Shown: positions 7,391 through 17,271, counted from the first letter of the stretch. The stretch: DNA of 64,000 nucleotides from Bacillota bacterium (GCA_023401925.1 JAEXDA010000044.1:186001-250000), one strand, 5' to 3'. A program made the numbers and translations. Notes: generated from the sequence alone by a model not told the origin.

Positions 7391-10081
7391 CTAAAACGTG
7401 GACCTATGCGTTTCAAAGCGAAAGATACTTAAATGTTTCTTAATCACGCTTCGGAACTGAAAAACCAGGTCTCCGATGATTGTTGATAGTAATGTCAAAG
7501 CCAGGATCAAGCACCAATCGGCGGCCTTTAGGGAAGTGGTGTAAAAAATCCTCTGAAACCAGGGAATCATAATAACCGCCACTTGCATTGCGCTGGAGAT
7601 GAAGGCTGCGCCCAAAAGATACCGGTTTTGAAAAGGATTAAGCTGCAGTAAGCTCTTGGATTCTGAACGACACTGAAACACAAAAAACAACTGGGCAAAA
7701 ACTAAAGTTGCAAAGGCCGCCGTACGTGCTTCCATTAAGCTGCCTGTCTTTAATTTCAAAATATAAACCAGTAAAGTAACCCCACCGATCATTACGCCCT
7801 GGAACATTATTTTCAGACCCAATCCTCGTCCAAAAATCCCTTCCCGGGGAGGCCTGGGCTGCCGGTTCATATTGTCCACATCTGCCGGATCCATTCCGAG
7901 TGCAATTGCAGGAAGGCCATCCGTAACCAAGTTGACCCACAATATTTGAATCGGCAGGAGCGGGAAAGGCAAACTCAGCATAATACCGCCAAACATGGTT
8001 AAAATTTCCCCCATATTACAGCTCAACAAATAACGGATAAACTTACGGATATTATCATATATTGTCCGACCTTCTTCTACCGCTGCAATAATTGTGGCAA
8101 AATTATCATCCGCAATGACCATTGCCGAAGCCTCTTTCGTGACATCAGTGCCGCTCTGACCCATGGCCACTCCAATATCCGCTTCTTTAATTGCAGGAGC
8201 ATCGTTAACACCATCCCCGGTCATGGCAACAATTTCTCCTTGCTGTTTTAACGCCTTAACCACCCGTAATTTATGGTGAGGTGAAACCCGAGCGAAAACG
8301 TCAATTTCATGAATAATGGCCACAAGTGCTTGATCGCTCAATTGGTCGATTTCCCTTCCGGTAATGATTTTACCCTCAGGCCTGAGCAAATGAATTTGTT
8401 TGGCGATAGCCGCCGCAGTCCGCGGGTAATCTCCAGTAATCATTTTGGTCTGAATTCCTGCGCGCCTGGCCTTTTCAATGGCTCCTCTTGATTCCGGCCG
8501 CGGTGGATCAGTCATTCCCATCAATCCGACAAAGATTAAATCCTTTTCAGGATCGTTATTTTTCAGATGGATTTCATCAAACCGGGCTGGACGGTAGGCG
8601 AAGGCCAAGATTCGTAAAGCTTCGGAACCCCATTTTTCCGTACAGCTTTTGACTTCCATTTTCATTTTTGTAGAAAAAGGGACAATCCCAACATCAGACC
8701 TAATATGGGTGCAGCGCTCCATCATGATATCGGCGGCGCCTTTGGCCAATAATAAAAGACCATCTGGGTTTTTAACCCATATGCTCATTCGTTTGCGCTC
8801 CGAGCTGAAGGGAATTTCTCCGAGGCGCATTTGTTCCAGGGTGCAACGCACCGGATCGATCCCAAATTGTGAAGCCGCTGTCAGCAATGCCCCTTCTGTC
8901 GGATCGCCGATAACATGGAGTGAATTCCCTTCCTTTTGAAGTTCAGCATTATTACAAAGAACACCGATTTCCAGCAGGCGTTTAAGTACCCCTCCAACTG
9001 CTGTCTTTTCGATGGAATCATTTGACTCGAAATCGTACTCCCGTCCCCCGGTCCAAAGTCGGGTAACTCCCAATTTGTTCTGGGTCAAGGTTCCGGTCTT
9101 ATCTGAACAAATCACCGTGGCGCAACCCAAAGTTTCCACCGCCGGCAACCTGCGAATGATCGCATTCCGACGAATCATTTTCTGAACTCCCACTGCCAAG
9201 ACAATGGTGACAATAGCCGGCAAACCCTCTGGAATCGCAGCTACCGCTAGACTTACGGCAGCCAGAAACATCTGGCGGGGTGGCTCACCCCTTAAAACCC
9301 CCATTGTTCCTACAGCTGCGCAAACACCTAAACAAATCACGACCAGCCATTTTCCAAGCTGTTCCAAACGTTTTTGTAAAGGAGTTTCTTCAGTTTGAGC
9401 ATTACTTATCAATCCGGCTATTTTGCCGATTTCTGTTCTCATTCCGGTTGCGGTAACAACAGCCCGCCCCCTTCCACCGGTAACAATCGTGCCTGCAAAT
9501 ACCATATTTTTTTGATCACCGAGTGCGGGATGGGGATCTTTATGTACGTGTTCATCTTTTGAAACTGCCAAAGACTCACCGGTTAAAGTAGCCTCATTGA
9601 TTTCCAAATCGGCGGCCACGATGATTCTACCATCGGCCGCAATCCTATCCCCGCTTTCCAAAACCAGAATGTCGCCGGGAACGATAGATTTGGCAGGCAC
9701 TTTCTGAACTTTACCGTCCCGAAAAACGTGGGCCAGGGGTGCGGTTAATTCTTTTAAAGCTTCTAAAGACTTCTCTGCCCGGTATTCTTGGATAAACCCC
9801 AAAAAAGAGTTAAGAATGACGATGGCGACAATTGTCATCGCATCAGCCTTTTCTCCCAACAAACCCGAAACAATTGCGGCTCCAATCAGCACCAACACCA
9901 TGAAATCCTTGAATTGCGAACCTAAAATTTGCCATGGTGAAAGCTTCATTCCGGGTGTTAGTTGATTTTGCCCCACTTTGGCGAGTCTGCGGCTTGCTTC
10001 GGAAGTTGTCAATCCTTTCTTTTCACAGCTGGAGAAATCTTTGATTACATCTTTGGTTTCAATGTTAAACCAGTTGGACAT
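7391..10081 (-). CDS. P-type calcium-transporting ATPase (P2A, SERCA-like)
   Basis: 896 residues from the ATG at 10081, directly after GGAGGAG; a second in-frame ATG at 10093 overlaps that site. The actuator loop contains TLTGES, the phosphorylation motif is SDKTGTLTQNK, the hinge is MTGDGVNDAPAIKEADIG, and membrane segment M4 carries AIPEGLPAIV. M6 carries NLVTDGLPA, whose Asn and Asp are Ca2+ ligands in SERCA pumps. It should export Ca2+ from the cytoplasm at the cost of ATP. The C terminus has the usual four extra membrane helices. It may be co-transcribed with the DUF2953 and ytfJ genes behind it. Confidence 0.93.
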   Translation of the reverse strand: MSNWFNIETKDVIKDFSSCEKKGLTTSEASRRLAKVGQNQLTPGMKLSPWQILGSQFKDFMVLVLIGAAIVSGLLGEKADAMTIVAIVILNSFLGFIQEYRAEKSLEALKELTAPLAHVFRDGKVQKVPAKSIVPGDILVLESGDRIAADGRIIVAADLEINEATLTGESLAVSKDEHVHKDPHPALGDQKNMVFAGTIVTGGRGRAVVTATGMRTEIGKIAGLISNAQTEETPLQKRLEQLGKWLVVICLGVCAAVGTMGVLRGEPPRQMFLAAVSLAVAAIPEGLPAIVTIVLAVGVQKMIRRNAIIRRLPAVETLGCATVICSDKTGTLTQNKLGVTRLWTGGREYDFESNDSIEKTAVGGVLKRLLEIGVLCNNAELQKEGNSLHVIGDPTEGALLTAASQFGIDPVRCTLEQMRLGEIPFSSERKRMSIWVKNPDGLLLLAKGAADIMMERCTHIRSDVGIVPFSTKMKMEVKSCTEKWGSEALRILAFAYRPARFDEIHLKNNDPEKDLIFVGLMGMTDPPRPESRGAIEKARRAGIQTKMITGDYPRTAAAIAKQIHLLRPEGKIITGREIDQLSDQALVAIIHEIDVFARVSPHHKLRVVKALKQQGEIVAMTGDGVNDAPAIKEADIGVAMGQSGTDVTKEASAMVIADDNFATIIAAVEEGRTIYDNIRKFIRYLLSCNMGEILTMFGGIMLSLPFPLLPIQILWVNLVTDGLPAIALGMDPADVDNMNRQPRPPREGIFGRGLGLKIMFQGVMIGGVTLLVYILKLKTGSLMEARTAAFATLVFAQLFFVFQCRSESKSLLQLNPFQNRYLLGAAFISSAMQVAVIMIPWFQRIFYTTSLKAADWCLILALTLLSTIIGDLVFQFRSVIKKHLSIFRFETHRSTF

Positions 10082-10092
10082 ATTCTCCTCCA

Positions 10093-10121
10093 TTGACCAA
10101 ACTGTCTTTCATCGCTATACT
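10093..10121 (+). promoter_or_regulatory. Promoter of rqcH
   Basis: TTGACC, a 17-base spacer and TATACT, ending 21 bases before the rqcH start codon. It sits in the 61-bp gap between the divergent ATPase gene and rqcH. Confidence 0.7.
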
Positions 10122-10142
10122 TACTAAGGGAGGTTAAAAAAA

Positions 10143-11951
10143 ATGCCTATCGATGCTCCAGTGATTGCCCAAATTTGTATTGAACTCTCTCACTACCTGC
10201 CGGTAAGAATCAATCGGATTGACCAGACATTTGCCGATGAGTTTATTCTCAGCGGTTATGGGTCCGGCATTGATTTCAATTTATTAATTTCCCTGAATTC
10301 CGGATATGGCCGTTTTCACCTGGTAGACCCAACTTCGCGGATTGACTTGAAAGAAGTTCCGGCTCCTCCAACAATATTTGGCGCCTCAATGCGAAAGCGT
10401 TTTTCGGGTTCAAAATTAATTGCAATTGAATCCGTTCCCTTTGAGAGAATCATCAAGTTAACCTTCGAAGTTTATGAACAGGCGCTGGGGATCATCCATC
10501 GTTATCTTCTGGTTGAACTGACGGGTAAAAGTTCAAATTTAATGATCTGTGACGAAAATCTGCTTATTACCGATGTCTGGCGTAAAGTTAACCCCAAAAG
10601 ACCCGAAGACCGGGAGATTGCTCCCGGCATTTCCTATGAATTTCCGCCGACCGGTGGACGTTGGCGGCCGGTTTCCATCAGTGAAGCGCAATTCGCGGTT
10701 CTCTTGAGTCAATTGCCGAAAGATGTTTCACTGGAAAAGTTTTTTCTTAAACATTGGTATGGATTATCAGCTCTCTCCATTCACGAGATTACCCGGACTG
10801 TCCATTTTTCTCCGGATACCCTCTGCCATCAGATACCGGCCGAAGAATACCCGATACTGTTTTCCGCTTTTAATTCCTGGGCAGATACCGTATCCAAAGA
10901 AGAATTTAAACCGATGGGTTTATTTGACGGGACCGGAAGGCTATTCGACTGTTCGGCGCTATCAATTCATTTTCCGCCGACCAATATCTCAGTTCGTCCT
11001 ATTCCAACCCTCCATAAGGAAGTTGCCGTTCTCTTTGATCAAAAACAATTAACGAGCCGCCTCAAAGAAGCGAAAATAAATCTGGAAAAAAAGATTCATG
11101 TCCAAATTGAAAAAACCCGTACCAAATTGGCGAAGCAACAAGCGGAAGCGACTGCCGCTGATCAGGGGGACCAGTTGCGAATTGCCGGTGAACTTTTAAC
11201 GACATATGGATTTCAGATTATCAAAGGCAGCAAGGAAGTAACCCTTTTGAATCATTATGACCCCCAAGGCAAGGAAATCCTTATCAAATTGGATCCCTCG
11301 CTGTCAGCCCAAGCCAACGCGCAGGTTTATTTTAAAAAATACCAAAAAGCCAAGAAAGGTCAAGTGGCGATTGGTGAACAAATCGCCAGGACTCAGGAAA
11401 CTCTTGAATATCTTGAAAGCATTGAGGTTATGGCACAAAACGCCATGAACCTTGCTGACCTTCACCTGGTTTTGGAGGAACTTCAACAAAATGAAGCTGC
11501 CAAAAAAGCCAGAATTCACCCGGTCAAAAAAACCGCCAAAAAAGAAAAACCTGCACAGTCCCGTCAATATAAAACTCCTGCCGGACATACCATCCTGGTC
11601 GGCCGCAATAATCTTCAAAATGACCGCTTGACATTTAAAGTCGCCGATCCCGATGATCTCTGGTTCCACACCCAAAAGATACCCGGTTCCCATGTTATTC
11701 TAAGACCCGAACCCGGAGTCCCGGTTGACGACGAATCCTTGAATTACGCCTGTCAATTGGCGGCGTATTTTAGCAAGGCCAAAAATTCCACCAAGGTTCC
11801 AGTCGATTATACCAAGCGAAAAAATGTCAAAAAACCTCCGGCATCCAAGCCCGGTTTTGTCATTTATGAATTTTTTAAAACCGCAATTATAACGCCGGAT
11901 GAAAAATTGCTGGAGCGACTTGGGATCAGAAACGATTCCGTTAGCACTTAA
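10143..11951 (+). CDS. rqcH: RqcH/Rqc2-type ribosome quality-control protein (NFACT family)
   Basis: 602 residues with AGGGAGG 7 bases before the ATG. The layout is an NFACT-N domain (about 1-220), a helix-hairpin-helix and coiled-coil region (about 300-440, Lys/Glu/Gln-rich) and a C-terminal NFACT-R domain with the hallmark DLWFHT near residue 505 and IPGSHVIL after it. Proteins of this family bind obstructed 50S subunits carrying peptidyl-tRNA and add C-terminal alanine tails that mark the stalled product for proteases such as ClpXP. They were formerly annotated as fibronectin-binding proteins. Its position near the Clp genes is suggestive but not an operon. Confidence 0.93.
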   Translation: MPIDAPVIAQICIELSHYLPVRINRIDQTFADEFILSGYGSGIDFNLLISLNSGYGRFHLVDPTSRIDLKEVPAPPTIFGASMRKRFSGSKLIAIESVPFERIIKLTFEVYEQALGIIHRYLLVELTGKSSNLMICDENLLITDVWRKVNPKRPEDREIAPGISYEFPPTGGRWRPVSISEAQFAVLLSQLPKDVSLEKFFLKHWYGLSALSIHEITRTVHFSPDTLCHQIPAEEYPILFSAFNSWADTVSKEEFKPMGLFDGTGRLFDCSALSIHFPPTNISVRPIPTLHKEVAVLFDQKQLTSRLKEAKINLEKKIHVQIEKTRTKLAKQQAEATAADQGDQLRIAGELLTTYGFQIIKGSKEVTLLNHYDPQGKEILIKLDPSLSAQANAQVYFKKYQKAKKGQVAIGEQIARTQETLEYLESIEVMAQNAMNLADLHLVLEELQQNEAAKKARIHPVKKTAKKEKPAQSRQYKTPAGHTILVGRNNLQNDRLTFKVADPDDLWFHTQKIPGSHVILRPEPGVPVDDESLNYACQLAAYFSKAKNSTKVPVDYTKRKNVKKPPASKPGFVIYEFFKTAIITPDEKLLERLGIRNDSVST

Positions 11952-12148
11952 TGAACTGATTTTTTACTTCCATATATAAATTAACATTTTCTTCATGAAA
12001 AAGTTATCTTCTGCTTGCTTGGATTTTATAATAATCAATCTTTTACCAATCCAATAATCATCTTGATTTCCCCGTTTTTCCAATCTCTCCCTGACGAATC
12101 CGAATGTTAATATGGATTAATCCAGGGTAAGAATAAAGAAACAAAAGA

Positions 12149-12216
12149 AAAAGGAAGATAATTTTGCTAAATCGCCATAATCGGTTAAAATGCAAATTTT
12201 ATCCCATCTTCCTTTT
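12149..12216. terminator. Long inverted repeat between rqcH and groES
   Basis: AAAAGGAAGAT and ATCTTCCTTTT can pair over 11 bp around a 46-base centre, which itself can pair in part (TTTGC with GCAAA). It ends right at the -35 box of the groE promoter. It could end the rqcH transcript, but there is no long T-run, so the role is unclear. Confidence 0.4.
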
Positions 12217-12217
12217 C

Positions 12218-12246
12218 TTGAAAAAAAAGACCAAGCTTAATACAAT
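12218..12246 (+). promoter_or_regulatory. Sigma-A promoter of groESL
   Basis: TTGAAA, a 17-base spacer and TACAAT, located 11 bases before the CIRCE element. Confidence 0.88.
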
Positions 12247-12257
12247 AATTTCTGTGA

Positions 12258-12284
12258 TTAGCACTCAATAGTAGTGAGTGCTAA
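12258..12284 (+). promoter_or_regulatory. CIRCE operator for HrcA at groESL
   Basis: TTAGCACTC, nine bases, GAGTGCTAA: an exact match to the consensus. It overlaps the expected transcription start, so HrcA would block transcription until heat stress. Confidence 0.97.
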
Positions 12285-12306
12285 CAATAACGCAAGGAGG
12301 GATATT

Positions 12307-12597
12307 ATGAACATCAAACCTTTAGGTGAAAGAGTCGTTGTCAAAGCATTAGAAAGTGAAGAAAAGACCAAAAGCGGTATTGTGCTTCCGGATACAGCCA
12401 AGGAAAAACCGCAAAAAGGGACCGTTGTAGCCGTTGGCCCGGGTAGAGTTCTTGATAACGGTCAAAAACTTCCCCTGGAAGTTAAAGTCGGTGATAAAGT
12501 GCTTTTTGCCAAATATGCCGGTACTGAAGTGAAAGTGGATGAAGAAGAATACATGGTTTTAAAAGAGAACGACATTCTGGCAATTATTGCTGACTAA
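12307..12597 (+). CDS. groES: Co-chaperonin GroES
   Basis: 96 residues from the ATG at 12307, preceded by AAGGAGG. The family N terminus MNIKPLGERVVVK, the mobile loop around EKTKSGIVLPD and the closing NDILAI are present. Forms the heptameric lid of the GroEL cage. First gene of a two-gene heat-shock operon under CIRCE control. Confidence 0.98.
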   Translation: MNIKPLGERVVVKALESEEKTKSGIVLPDTAKEKPQKGTVVAVGPGRVLDNGQKLPLEVKVGDKVLFAKYAGTEVKVDEEEYMVLKENDILAIIAD

Positions 12598-12640
12598 GTT
12601 GATGGCTTGAGTTTTAAATTTGAAATTGGAGGAAAAAGAT

Positions 12641-14266
12641 ATGGCTGGAAAAAAGATTTTATTTGATGAACAAGCCCGCCACGCACTGGAACGCGGAGTA
12701 AATACCCTGGCGGATGCAGTAAAAGTCACCTTGGGCCCCAAGGGACGCAATGTAGTTTTGGAAAAGAAATATGGTTCCCCAACCATCACCAATGATGGAG
12801 TAACCATTGCTAAAGAAATTGAAGTAAAAGATCCCTTTGAAAATATGGGAGCTCAACTTGCGAAAGAAGTTGCCACTAAAACCAACGATATCGCAGGGGA
12901 TGGAACCACCACCGCTACTTTGTTGGCCCAAGCCATGGTGCGGGAAGGCCTTAAGAACGTCGCCGCCGGTGCCAATCCCATGGGTTTGAAAAAAGGAATT
13001 GAGAAAGCCGTCAGCGTAGTGGTTGATGAGATTAAAAAAGTCAGCCAAAAGGTTGATAAGAAAGAATCCATCTCTCAAGTGGCCGCTATTTCCGCCGGCG
13101 ACGAAGAGATCGGTAAATTGATTGCCGAAGCCATGGAAAAAGTCGGCAACGATGGCGTGATTACCGTTGAAGAATCCAAGACCATGGGCACCAATTTGGA
13201 AGTCGTCGAAGGGATGCAATTTGACAAAGGTTATGTATCCCCTTATATGGTTACTGATCCGGAACGGTTGGAAGCCGTGTTGGACAACCCTTACATCTTA
13301 CTCACCGATAAAAAGATCAATCTGATCAAAGATTTACTCCCAATCCTGGAAAAAGTAATGCAACGCGGCAAACCCCTTTTGTTGATTGCCGAAGATATCG
13401 AAGGCGAGGCCCTGGCCACCCTGGTTGTGAACAGACTCCGCGGTACTTTGAATATCGTCGCCGTGAAAGCCCCGGGATTTGGCGACCGTCGTGAAGCCAT
13501 GCTGGCTGATATCGCCATCGTTACCGGCGGCCAGGTTATTTCCGAAAAAGTCGGCGCCACTTTGGAAAACACCACCCTAGAGATGCTGGGTGAAGCCCGT
13601 CAAGTGAAAGTGACCAAAGACGAGACCACCATTGTTGATGGTAAAGGCGATAAAAAAGAAATTACCGCCCGCATCGGTCAGATCAAAACCCAAATCAAAG
13701 ACACTACTTCCGATTATGATAAGGAAAAATTGCAAGAACGGCTGGCCAAATTATCAGGCGGTGTGGCTGTAATTCAAGTTGGTGCAGCTACCGAAACCGA
13801 AATGAAAGAGAAAAAATTCCGGATCGAAGATGCGCTTTCTGCAACCCGGGCTGCTGTTGAAGAAGGAGTAGTCCCCGGCGGTGGAGTCACCCTGTTACAG
13901 ATTGCTCCTGCCCTGGATAAAGTCAAAGAAAGCGGCGATGTCGCCACCGGTATTTCGATCGTCCGGAAAGCCCTCACCGAGCCGTTGAAACAAATCGCTC
14001 AAAATGCCGGTGTTGAGGGTTCCATCGTGGTTGAAAAAGTTTCCTCCATGCCTGCCGGTCAAGGATATAACGCCCTGACAGGCGAGTATGTGGATATGGT
14101 TAAAGCCGGAATCATCGATCCCGCTAAAGTAACCCGCGGCGCTTTACAAAATGCCGCCAGTATCGCGGCGATGGTGCTCACCACCGAATGCGTCGTAGCG
14201 GAAATCCCTGAAGAAAAACCCGCAGCTCCGGCTATGCCTGGCGGCGGAATGGGTATGGATTACTAA
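12641..14266 (+). CDS. groEL: Chaperonin GroEL
   Basis: 541 residues from the ATG at 12641, preceded by GGAGG. The start choice gives the standard MAGKKILFDEQAR. Nucleotide-binding motifs VTLGPKGRNVVL and DGTTTATLLAQAM and the C-terminal Gly/Met tail (GGGMGMDY) are all present. Folds proteins inside a double heptameric ring with GroES. 43 bases behind groES in the same operon. Confidence 0.99.
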   Translation: MAGKKILFDEQARHALERGVNTLADAVKVTLGPKGRNVVLEKKYGSPTITNDGVTIAKEIEVKDPFENMGAQLAKEVATKTNDIAGDGTTTATLLAQAMVREGLKNVAAGANPMGLKKGIEKAVSVVVDEIKKVSQKVDKKESISQVAAISAGDEEIGKLIAEAMEKVGNDGVITVEESKTMGTNLEVVEGMQFDKGYVSPYMVTDPERLEAVLDNPYILLTDKKINLIKDLLPILEKVMQRGKPLLLIAEDIEGEALATLVVNRLRGTLNIVAVKAPGFGDRREAMLADIAIVTGGQVISEKVGATLENTTLEMLGEARQVKVTKDETTIVDGKGDKKEITARIGQIKTQIKDTTSDYDKEKLQERLAKLSGGVAVIQVGAATETEMKEKKFRIEDALSATRAAVEEGVVPGGGVTLLQIAPALDKVKESGDVATGISIVRKALTEPLKQIAQNAGVEGSIVVEKVSSMPAGQGYNALTGEYVDMVKAGIIDPAKVTRGALQNAASIAAMVLTTECVVAEIPEEKPAAPAMPGGGMGMDY

Positions 14267-14287
14267 GATACGATTCTCTTCCCTTAC

Positions 14288-14320
14288 AAGAGCTGTCTCC
14301 ATAGAGGCGGCTCTTTTTTT
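14288..14320 (+). terminator. Terminator of groESL
   Basis: A 12-bp stem including AAGAGC/GCTCTT, two G-T pairs and a 4-base loop, followed by a run of T. Confidence 0.88.
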
Positions 14321-14328
14321 ATAAAAAA

Positions 14329-14364
14329 CAAAATATCCCTCGGGCATACCCCGGGGATATTTTG
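14329..14364. terminator. Second hairpin behind groEL, possibly bidirectional
   Basis: CAAAATATCCC and GGGATATTTTG pair over 11 bp, extended inward by CGGG-type pairs around CATA. Sits directly behind the groEL terminator and may act as a back-up. Confidence 0.6.
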
Positions 14365-14460
14365 TTTACTTGCCTTCCGATGTAAAATAAGGCATAATGA
14401 GATCATCAAAACATATTATTTTCGCTACGCATCAATTGATGAATACCCCAAGGATCGGCA

Positions 14461-15780
14461 ATGACAAATCCAGCTATCGAACAATCCTATATAACGACCC
14501 CCGCTTTTCAAGATGCTCTCGATTGTATAGCGAATGATACTCCGCTTACTTTCATATCCGGTAAAGCGGGCACCGGGAAATCAACCTTCACCAAACATGA
14601 ACTGACCAGACTTCCCGGTAACACGGTCTTTCTCTCCCCTACCGGTATTGCGGCTTTAAATATCGGAGGACAGACCATCCATTCCTTTTTCAACTTAGAA
14701 CACGGTATGCTTTACCCGGAACGCATCAAGGAAAGCCGGCAGCCACAAATTTATAAAAAAATAGACTATCTGGTGATCGATGAAATTTCCATGGTACGGG
14801 CGGATTTAATGGACGCTGTCAATTGTTCCCTCCAAATCAACCGCAAATCCTCCGAAGCCTTTGGGGGCGTCAAGCTAATCCTGATTGGAGACCTCTATCA
14901 ATTGCCACCAGTGGTAGTCCGCGAGGAGCGCTCTGAATTTTGTCCCGGAGGGCGTTATAAAAACCGGTTTTTCTTCAATTCTCAGGCCATCCGTTCCGCA
15001 ATCATCGGCGATTCATTTAAGTACATTAAATTTGAAGCTATTTTTCGCCAAGAGAGTCAGGAATTCATCAACCTCTTGGAACAAGTCCGCCAGAGCAACC
15101 TCAGTCAAGGTATAATCCGCGCCTTAAATGAGCGGGTCACTACCGCAAACATTATTGAACAACTGGATGAGGTTACAGTGTTAACCTGCACCAACGAAGC
15201 GGCTCAGTCGTACAATACTAGTAGACTGGAGGCGCTCTCAACACCAAAGTGCCAGTACCAGGCGAATATTGAAGGGAAGTTCAGCCGGGAAGATTTTCCC
15301 ACCCTACCCCTACTCTCTTTAAAAGTGGGGGCCAAAGTGATTTTCATCAAAAATGATCCCGGGAAAGCGTGGGTCAATGGGACTACCGGAGTCATTAAAG
15401 AACTTGGCCAGGATGAGCTGATGATTGAGGTGGGTGGAATTGATTATCCGGTATCCCGGGAAACCTGGGAAAAATATCAATATCATTTCAAGAACGGCAA
15501 AATCGAAAAAGACGTTATCGGCACCTTTAGCCAGTTTCCCCTGAAACTTGGCTGGGCTCTCACGATTCACAAGAGCCAGGGGCTTACCTTAAAAAACATT
15601 TACCTGGATACCGGCAGGGGCGCCTTTGATTCCGGCCAAATCTATGTCGCCTTAAGCCGGGTGCGCAATTTGGACAACCTTTACCTCAAGCAGCCGCTTT
15701 CTCAGCGGGAACTGTTAATCGATGAAGGAATTAAGGCTTTTCTTGAGTATATTGAGCGCTTTATCTGGCGGCAGTCATGA
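14461..15780 (+). CDS. Pif1/RecD-like superfamily 1 helicase
   Basis: 439 residues. Motif I is GKAGTGKST (about 34-42), motif II is VIDEISMV, motif III is GDLYQLPPV, and near the C terminus LTIHKSQGLT and VALSRVRNLDNLYL correspond to motifs V and VI of the Pif1/RecD branch. Such enzymes unwind DNA 5' to 3', and eukaryotic relatives resolve G-quadruplexes and R-loops. The protein has almost nothing beyond the helicase core. AAGGAT precedes the ATG. It stands alone between the groE terminators and an intergenic region. Confidence 0.88.
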   Translation: MTNPAIEQSYITTPAFQDALDCIANDTPLTFISGKAGTGKSTFTKHELTRLPGNTVFLSPTGIAALNIGGQTIHSFFNLEHGMLYPERIKESRQPQIYKKIDYLVIDEISMVRADLMDAVNCSLQINRKSSEAFGGVKLILIGDLYQLPPVVVREERSEFCPGGRYKNRFFFNSQAIRSAIIGDSFKYIKFEAIFRQESQEFINLLEQVRQSNLSQGIIRALNERVTTANIIEQLDEVTVLTCTNEAAQSYNTSRLEALSTPKCQYQANIEGKFSREDFPTLPLLSLKVGAKVIFIKNDPGKAWVNGTTGVIKELGQDELMIEVGGIDYPVSRETWEKYQYHFKNGKIEKDVIGTFSQFPLKLGWALTIHKSQGLTLKNIYLDTGRGAFDSGQIYVALSRVRNLDNLYLKQPLSQRELLIDEGIKAFLEYIERFIWRQS

Positions 15781-16121
15781 TTTGATACGACAAGGTGTAC
15801 ATAAGATTGTTCCTTGTCTACACTTCTTACCTTGAACCCTTCTTCATCGGAAATCAAGTTCCTTCCCATCCCATCAACAAGCATGGAACAACTCGAGTCC
15901 AAAAGGATTTTAAAAAAATAAAAAGAATATTTTCTATAGGATAATGATATTACACAGTTATACAACATAGAAATAACTCACAAATTTTCCCTTTTACGGA
16001 AAAGAAATCTTTACTCCCCGCCAATAAAATGAAAAATCCCATCTTTAGAATTACCCATTGACTCTGGTACGTCAAAAGCTTCCATATTCATGGACTCAAA
16101 TATTTCTAAGAGGTGGCAAAA
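15781..16121. other. Intergenic region between helicase and FIST genes
   Basis: No convincing gene. A 7-bp inverted repeat (GACAAGG at 15789, CCTTGTC at 15812) follows the helicase stop but has no T-run. The rest is AT-rich and shows no clear promoter boxes. Confidence 0.5.
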
Positions 16122-17078
16122 TTGATAAAAGTTTTGGTGGGTCATAGTAAAAATCACCAATCGTCGACTGCAGTCCGTGAAGTTTTAGAACAACTGTACC
16201 CTTCGCTAGATGGACTTTCACCTCAGGCCGGAATCTTATTTTGTGCAGAGGATTTTAATCATGGCTTGATCTTATCAATAATTCAGAAAAATTTTCCAGG
16301 CATTCAAGTGATCGGATGTACGACCAACGGTGAATTTTCATCGCTATATGGATTTACTGAAAATTCCCTCACATTCATGGTATTCCTGACCTATACAGCC
16401 GAAATCGGGGCGGGTGTGGGCAAAGAGGTTTCCCTTCTTTGTGGAAAAGCCGGGCGACTGGCGGCCATATCATCCCGGCTCCGACTAAAACATCACCTTT
16501 ACCAGCAAAGATTTGCCATAACCTTTTCGCCTCCTCTACCGGATGGAATCAAAGGCATTGAAGGAGGGATCCGGGAAATCCTAGGCCAAACTTTCCCTCT
16601 CTTCGGAGCTGTCCAAACGGCCCATCCCAAAGGAAAACATAACTATCAATTTTTCAACGGAGAGGTATTGACGGACAGCGTGGTTCTGCTTTTATTTGCC
16701 GGGGCGGTTTCCTTTTCCCACGGCATCGGTGCAGTGACATTCCAGGGTAAAACAAAGGCCGAAGACTTCTTCCAACCGGAAAATATTGATAAAACAGCGG
16801 TAATCCCATCCTGTACCGATTCTATCCGCCAAGCGTTAGCCCAATACCCCGGTTTCCGCCCTGCTGCCGCTTTATTCTTTTCCGGGTCGGAAAGGAAAAT
16901 CATACTGGGTAGTCAAATCATCCGGGAAGCTGAGACAGCACGATACCAGTTAGGAGATGTTCCCTTTTGCGGTTTTTATCCTCACCGCCAGTTCGGTGCA
17001 GCCGAGATGAATGGCGGGGATGAGCGCGCCCCGTTCGTCACGTTGCTGCTGGGTCCCAATAATTTAAGGGATTTTTAG
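16122..17078 (+). CDS. FIST-domain sensory protein
   Basis: 318 residues from a TTG at 16122, 6 bases after GAGGTG; a GTG at 16113 is in frame but overlaps that ribosome site. The N-terminal FIST domain (about 1-200) shows VIGCTTNGEFSS and FGAVQTAHPKGKHNYQFFNG. A FIST-C part follows, with a characteristic FFSGSER and a C-terminal PFCGFYPHRQFG block. FIST proteins are thought to bind small ligands, perhaps amino acids, and usually sit in front of signalling output domains. This one has no output domain and no histidine kinase or cyclase beside it. Confidence 0.82.
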   Translation: MIKVLVGHSKNHQSSTAVREVLEQLYPSLDGLSPQAGILFCAEDFNHGLILSIIQKNFPGIQVIGCTTNGEFSSLYGFTENSLTFMVFLTYTAEIGAGVGKEVSLLCGKAGRLAAISSRLRLKHHLYQQRFAITFSPPLPDGIKGIEGGIREILGQTFPLFGAVQTAHPKGKHNYQFFNGEVLTDSVVLLLFAGAVSFSHGIGAVTFQGKTKAEDFFQPENIDKTAVIPSCTDSIRQALAQYPGFRPAAALFFSGSERKIILGSQIIREAETARYQLGDVPFCGFYPHRQFGAAEMNGGDERAPFVTLLLGPNNLRDF

Positions 17079-17112
17079 TGCTTCATTGCTTTCAATTACG
17101 GACAACTGTATC

Positions 17113-17271
17113 TCATCCCATCCTTCCTCCAGGGTGGGCGGCTGCATTGGTGATACATTTTTGCAATAACTTGCTCCGGAACAACTCTTTTTCGCTGGCC
17201 AAAGTTTCGGCTAGCGTCGACTTACCGCTGCCAGGTATACCGATAAGCAGGATGAACAATCTATCTTTCAT
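17113..17271 (-). pseudogene. Truncated P-loop kinase-like reading frame behind the SDR gene
   Basis: A 52-codon frame starts with an ATG at 17271, inside the last codons of the SDR gene, with GGGAG four bases before it. It begins MKDRLFILLIGIPGSGKSTL, a textbook Walker A of small kinases or zeta-toxin-like ATPases, then runs into non-similar sequence and stops after about 30 more codons. A functional kinase needs more than 150 residues, so this is most likely the stub of a deleted gene formerly coupled to the SDR. Confidence 0.65.

Noticed and set aside
7391..10081. P-type ATPase as the copper exporter for csoR-copZ
   Set aside because: It lacks the N-terminal CxxC domain and the CPC motif; the NLVTD and PEGLP motifs mark it as a calcium pump.
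12659..13219. Antisense frame of 186 codons within groEL
   Set aside because: A by-product of groEL codon usage; no ribosome site and no family resemblance.
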